IMG/VR virus record: IMGVR_UViG_3300020147_000015
Coordinates: 1-43,871 of that record
Reading direction: 5' to 3' (one strand)
DNA: 43,871 nt
Source of the DNA: a virus
Shown here: piece by piece, positions 43,644 to 43,871 of the stretch
How positions within the stretch are numbered: the first letter of the stretch is position 1
Layout: each line of letters begins with the position of its first letter
Notes under the pieces: model-generated
Database searches by the model: none
What the model saw: the letters and a program-made list of their open reading frames with translations, nothing else
What the model was told of the DNA's origin: nothing
Program-made: the position numbers and the translations under genes

Positions 43644-43871
43644 CGGTTATCGTCCTACGTTGATTGTTGTTGGCGACCGGCTGTGGTTCATCGCTCCATC
43701 GCTCCTGATTTAGCCATGTGCTGGGATGCGGCCGGAACTCCATGGGCCGGCTTTCGAGATATTCGAGCTGCCTGGCGAGGCCGGTCATGATCTCGTCGGG
43801 AGGCGCAATCTTGATCGCCTTCTCGTAAGCCTTGCGGGCCGCGCCTTTGCCGACACGACGGGGGAATGTAC
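43564..43871 (-). CDS. Replication protein, C-terminal part (starts at base 31)
   Basis: The frame is open to the window end and carries FPRRVGKGAARKAYEKA-type text (GKGAARKAYEKAIKIAPPDE) and MEFRPHPSTWLNQERWSDE, the recognisable C-terminal region of phage replication-initiation proteins. Joined with bases 31-1 it gives 112 residues beginning MTKEQLEQFEGTFPRR. It lacks the large N-terminal DNA-binding domain of O-type proteins, so the gene is a short version of that family. Confidence 0.7.
   Translation of the reverse strand, partial: TFPRRVGKGAARKAYEKAIKIAPPDEIMTGLARQLEYLESRPMEFRPHPSTWLNQERWSDEPQPVANNNQRRTITDVARDFIERSNNDSRSPFGIPYLQRH

Overview
The window looks like the complete genome of a temperate, short-tailed (podovirus-like) phage of an alphaproteobacterium, probably a member of the Rhizobiales. 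The host guess rests on many small early proteins of kinds I associate with rhizobial prophages and on moderately GC-rich coding sequence. Completeness rests on a direct observation: the minus-strand gene that starts at base 31 and leaves through base 1 continues in frame from base 43871 and forms one plausible replication protein. The sequence is therefore most simply a circle opened inside that gene, as expected for a circularly permuted or circularised genome.

Layout. A control region (about 5180-6620) holds a HTH repressor (5251-5637), a leftward promoter and a rightward promoter. Both promoters carry the same palindromic operator (CACGC-N4-GCGTG) inside the spacer. The leftward operon runs from a Cro-like gene at 5175 down to base 1, crosses the junction and continues from 43871 to 40950. 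It carries small early proteins, a DUF1064 nuclease, a replication protein and a DnaA domain IV-like protein, and ends at a terminator at 40871-40908. The rightward operon (6687-12520) carries small early proteins, a Bet recombinase, a DUF1367-like protein and an HNH nuclease, and leads into a tyrosine integrase (12504-13607). An attP-like site at 13562-13735 follows, with a 19-nt core matching the 3' end of a tRNA-type gene. The late genes lie on the minus strand from 40200 down to 19572: terminase, portal, head fibre-like proteins, scaffold, capsid, adaptors, stabilisation protein, ejection proteins, tail fibre and tail spike. The lysis genes (holin, SAR endolysin, overlapping Rz/Rz1) occupy 17610-16539.

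The most striking system is at 14395-16206. A Ro60/Rsr (TROVE + vWA) protein with an intact MIDAS is preceded by two tandem structured RNAs that look like Y RNAs. The two share a Ro-binding-type helix (16/19 identity on the 3' strand) but have different, still complementary, outer stems. The second also carries an almost complete tRNA mimic: T-arm, a 7-bp acceptor-like stem closed by a triloop, and D-arm, in circularly permuted order as in YrlA RNAs. A small HTH gene overlaps the end of rsr. I infer a phage-borne Ro ribonucleoprotein.

A second accessory cassette on the plus strand (17704-19575) sits inside the late region. It encodes a Wzm/KpsM-type ABC-2 permease without an ATPase, and an O-fucosyltransferase-like enzyme. 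This suggests lysogenic alteration of the cell surface next to the phage's own tail-spike gene. A structured small-RNA candidate (6382-6530) and a gene-free structured region beside the terminase genes (40252-40870) are further unexplained elements.
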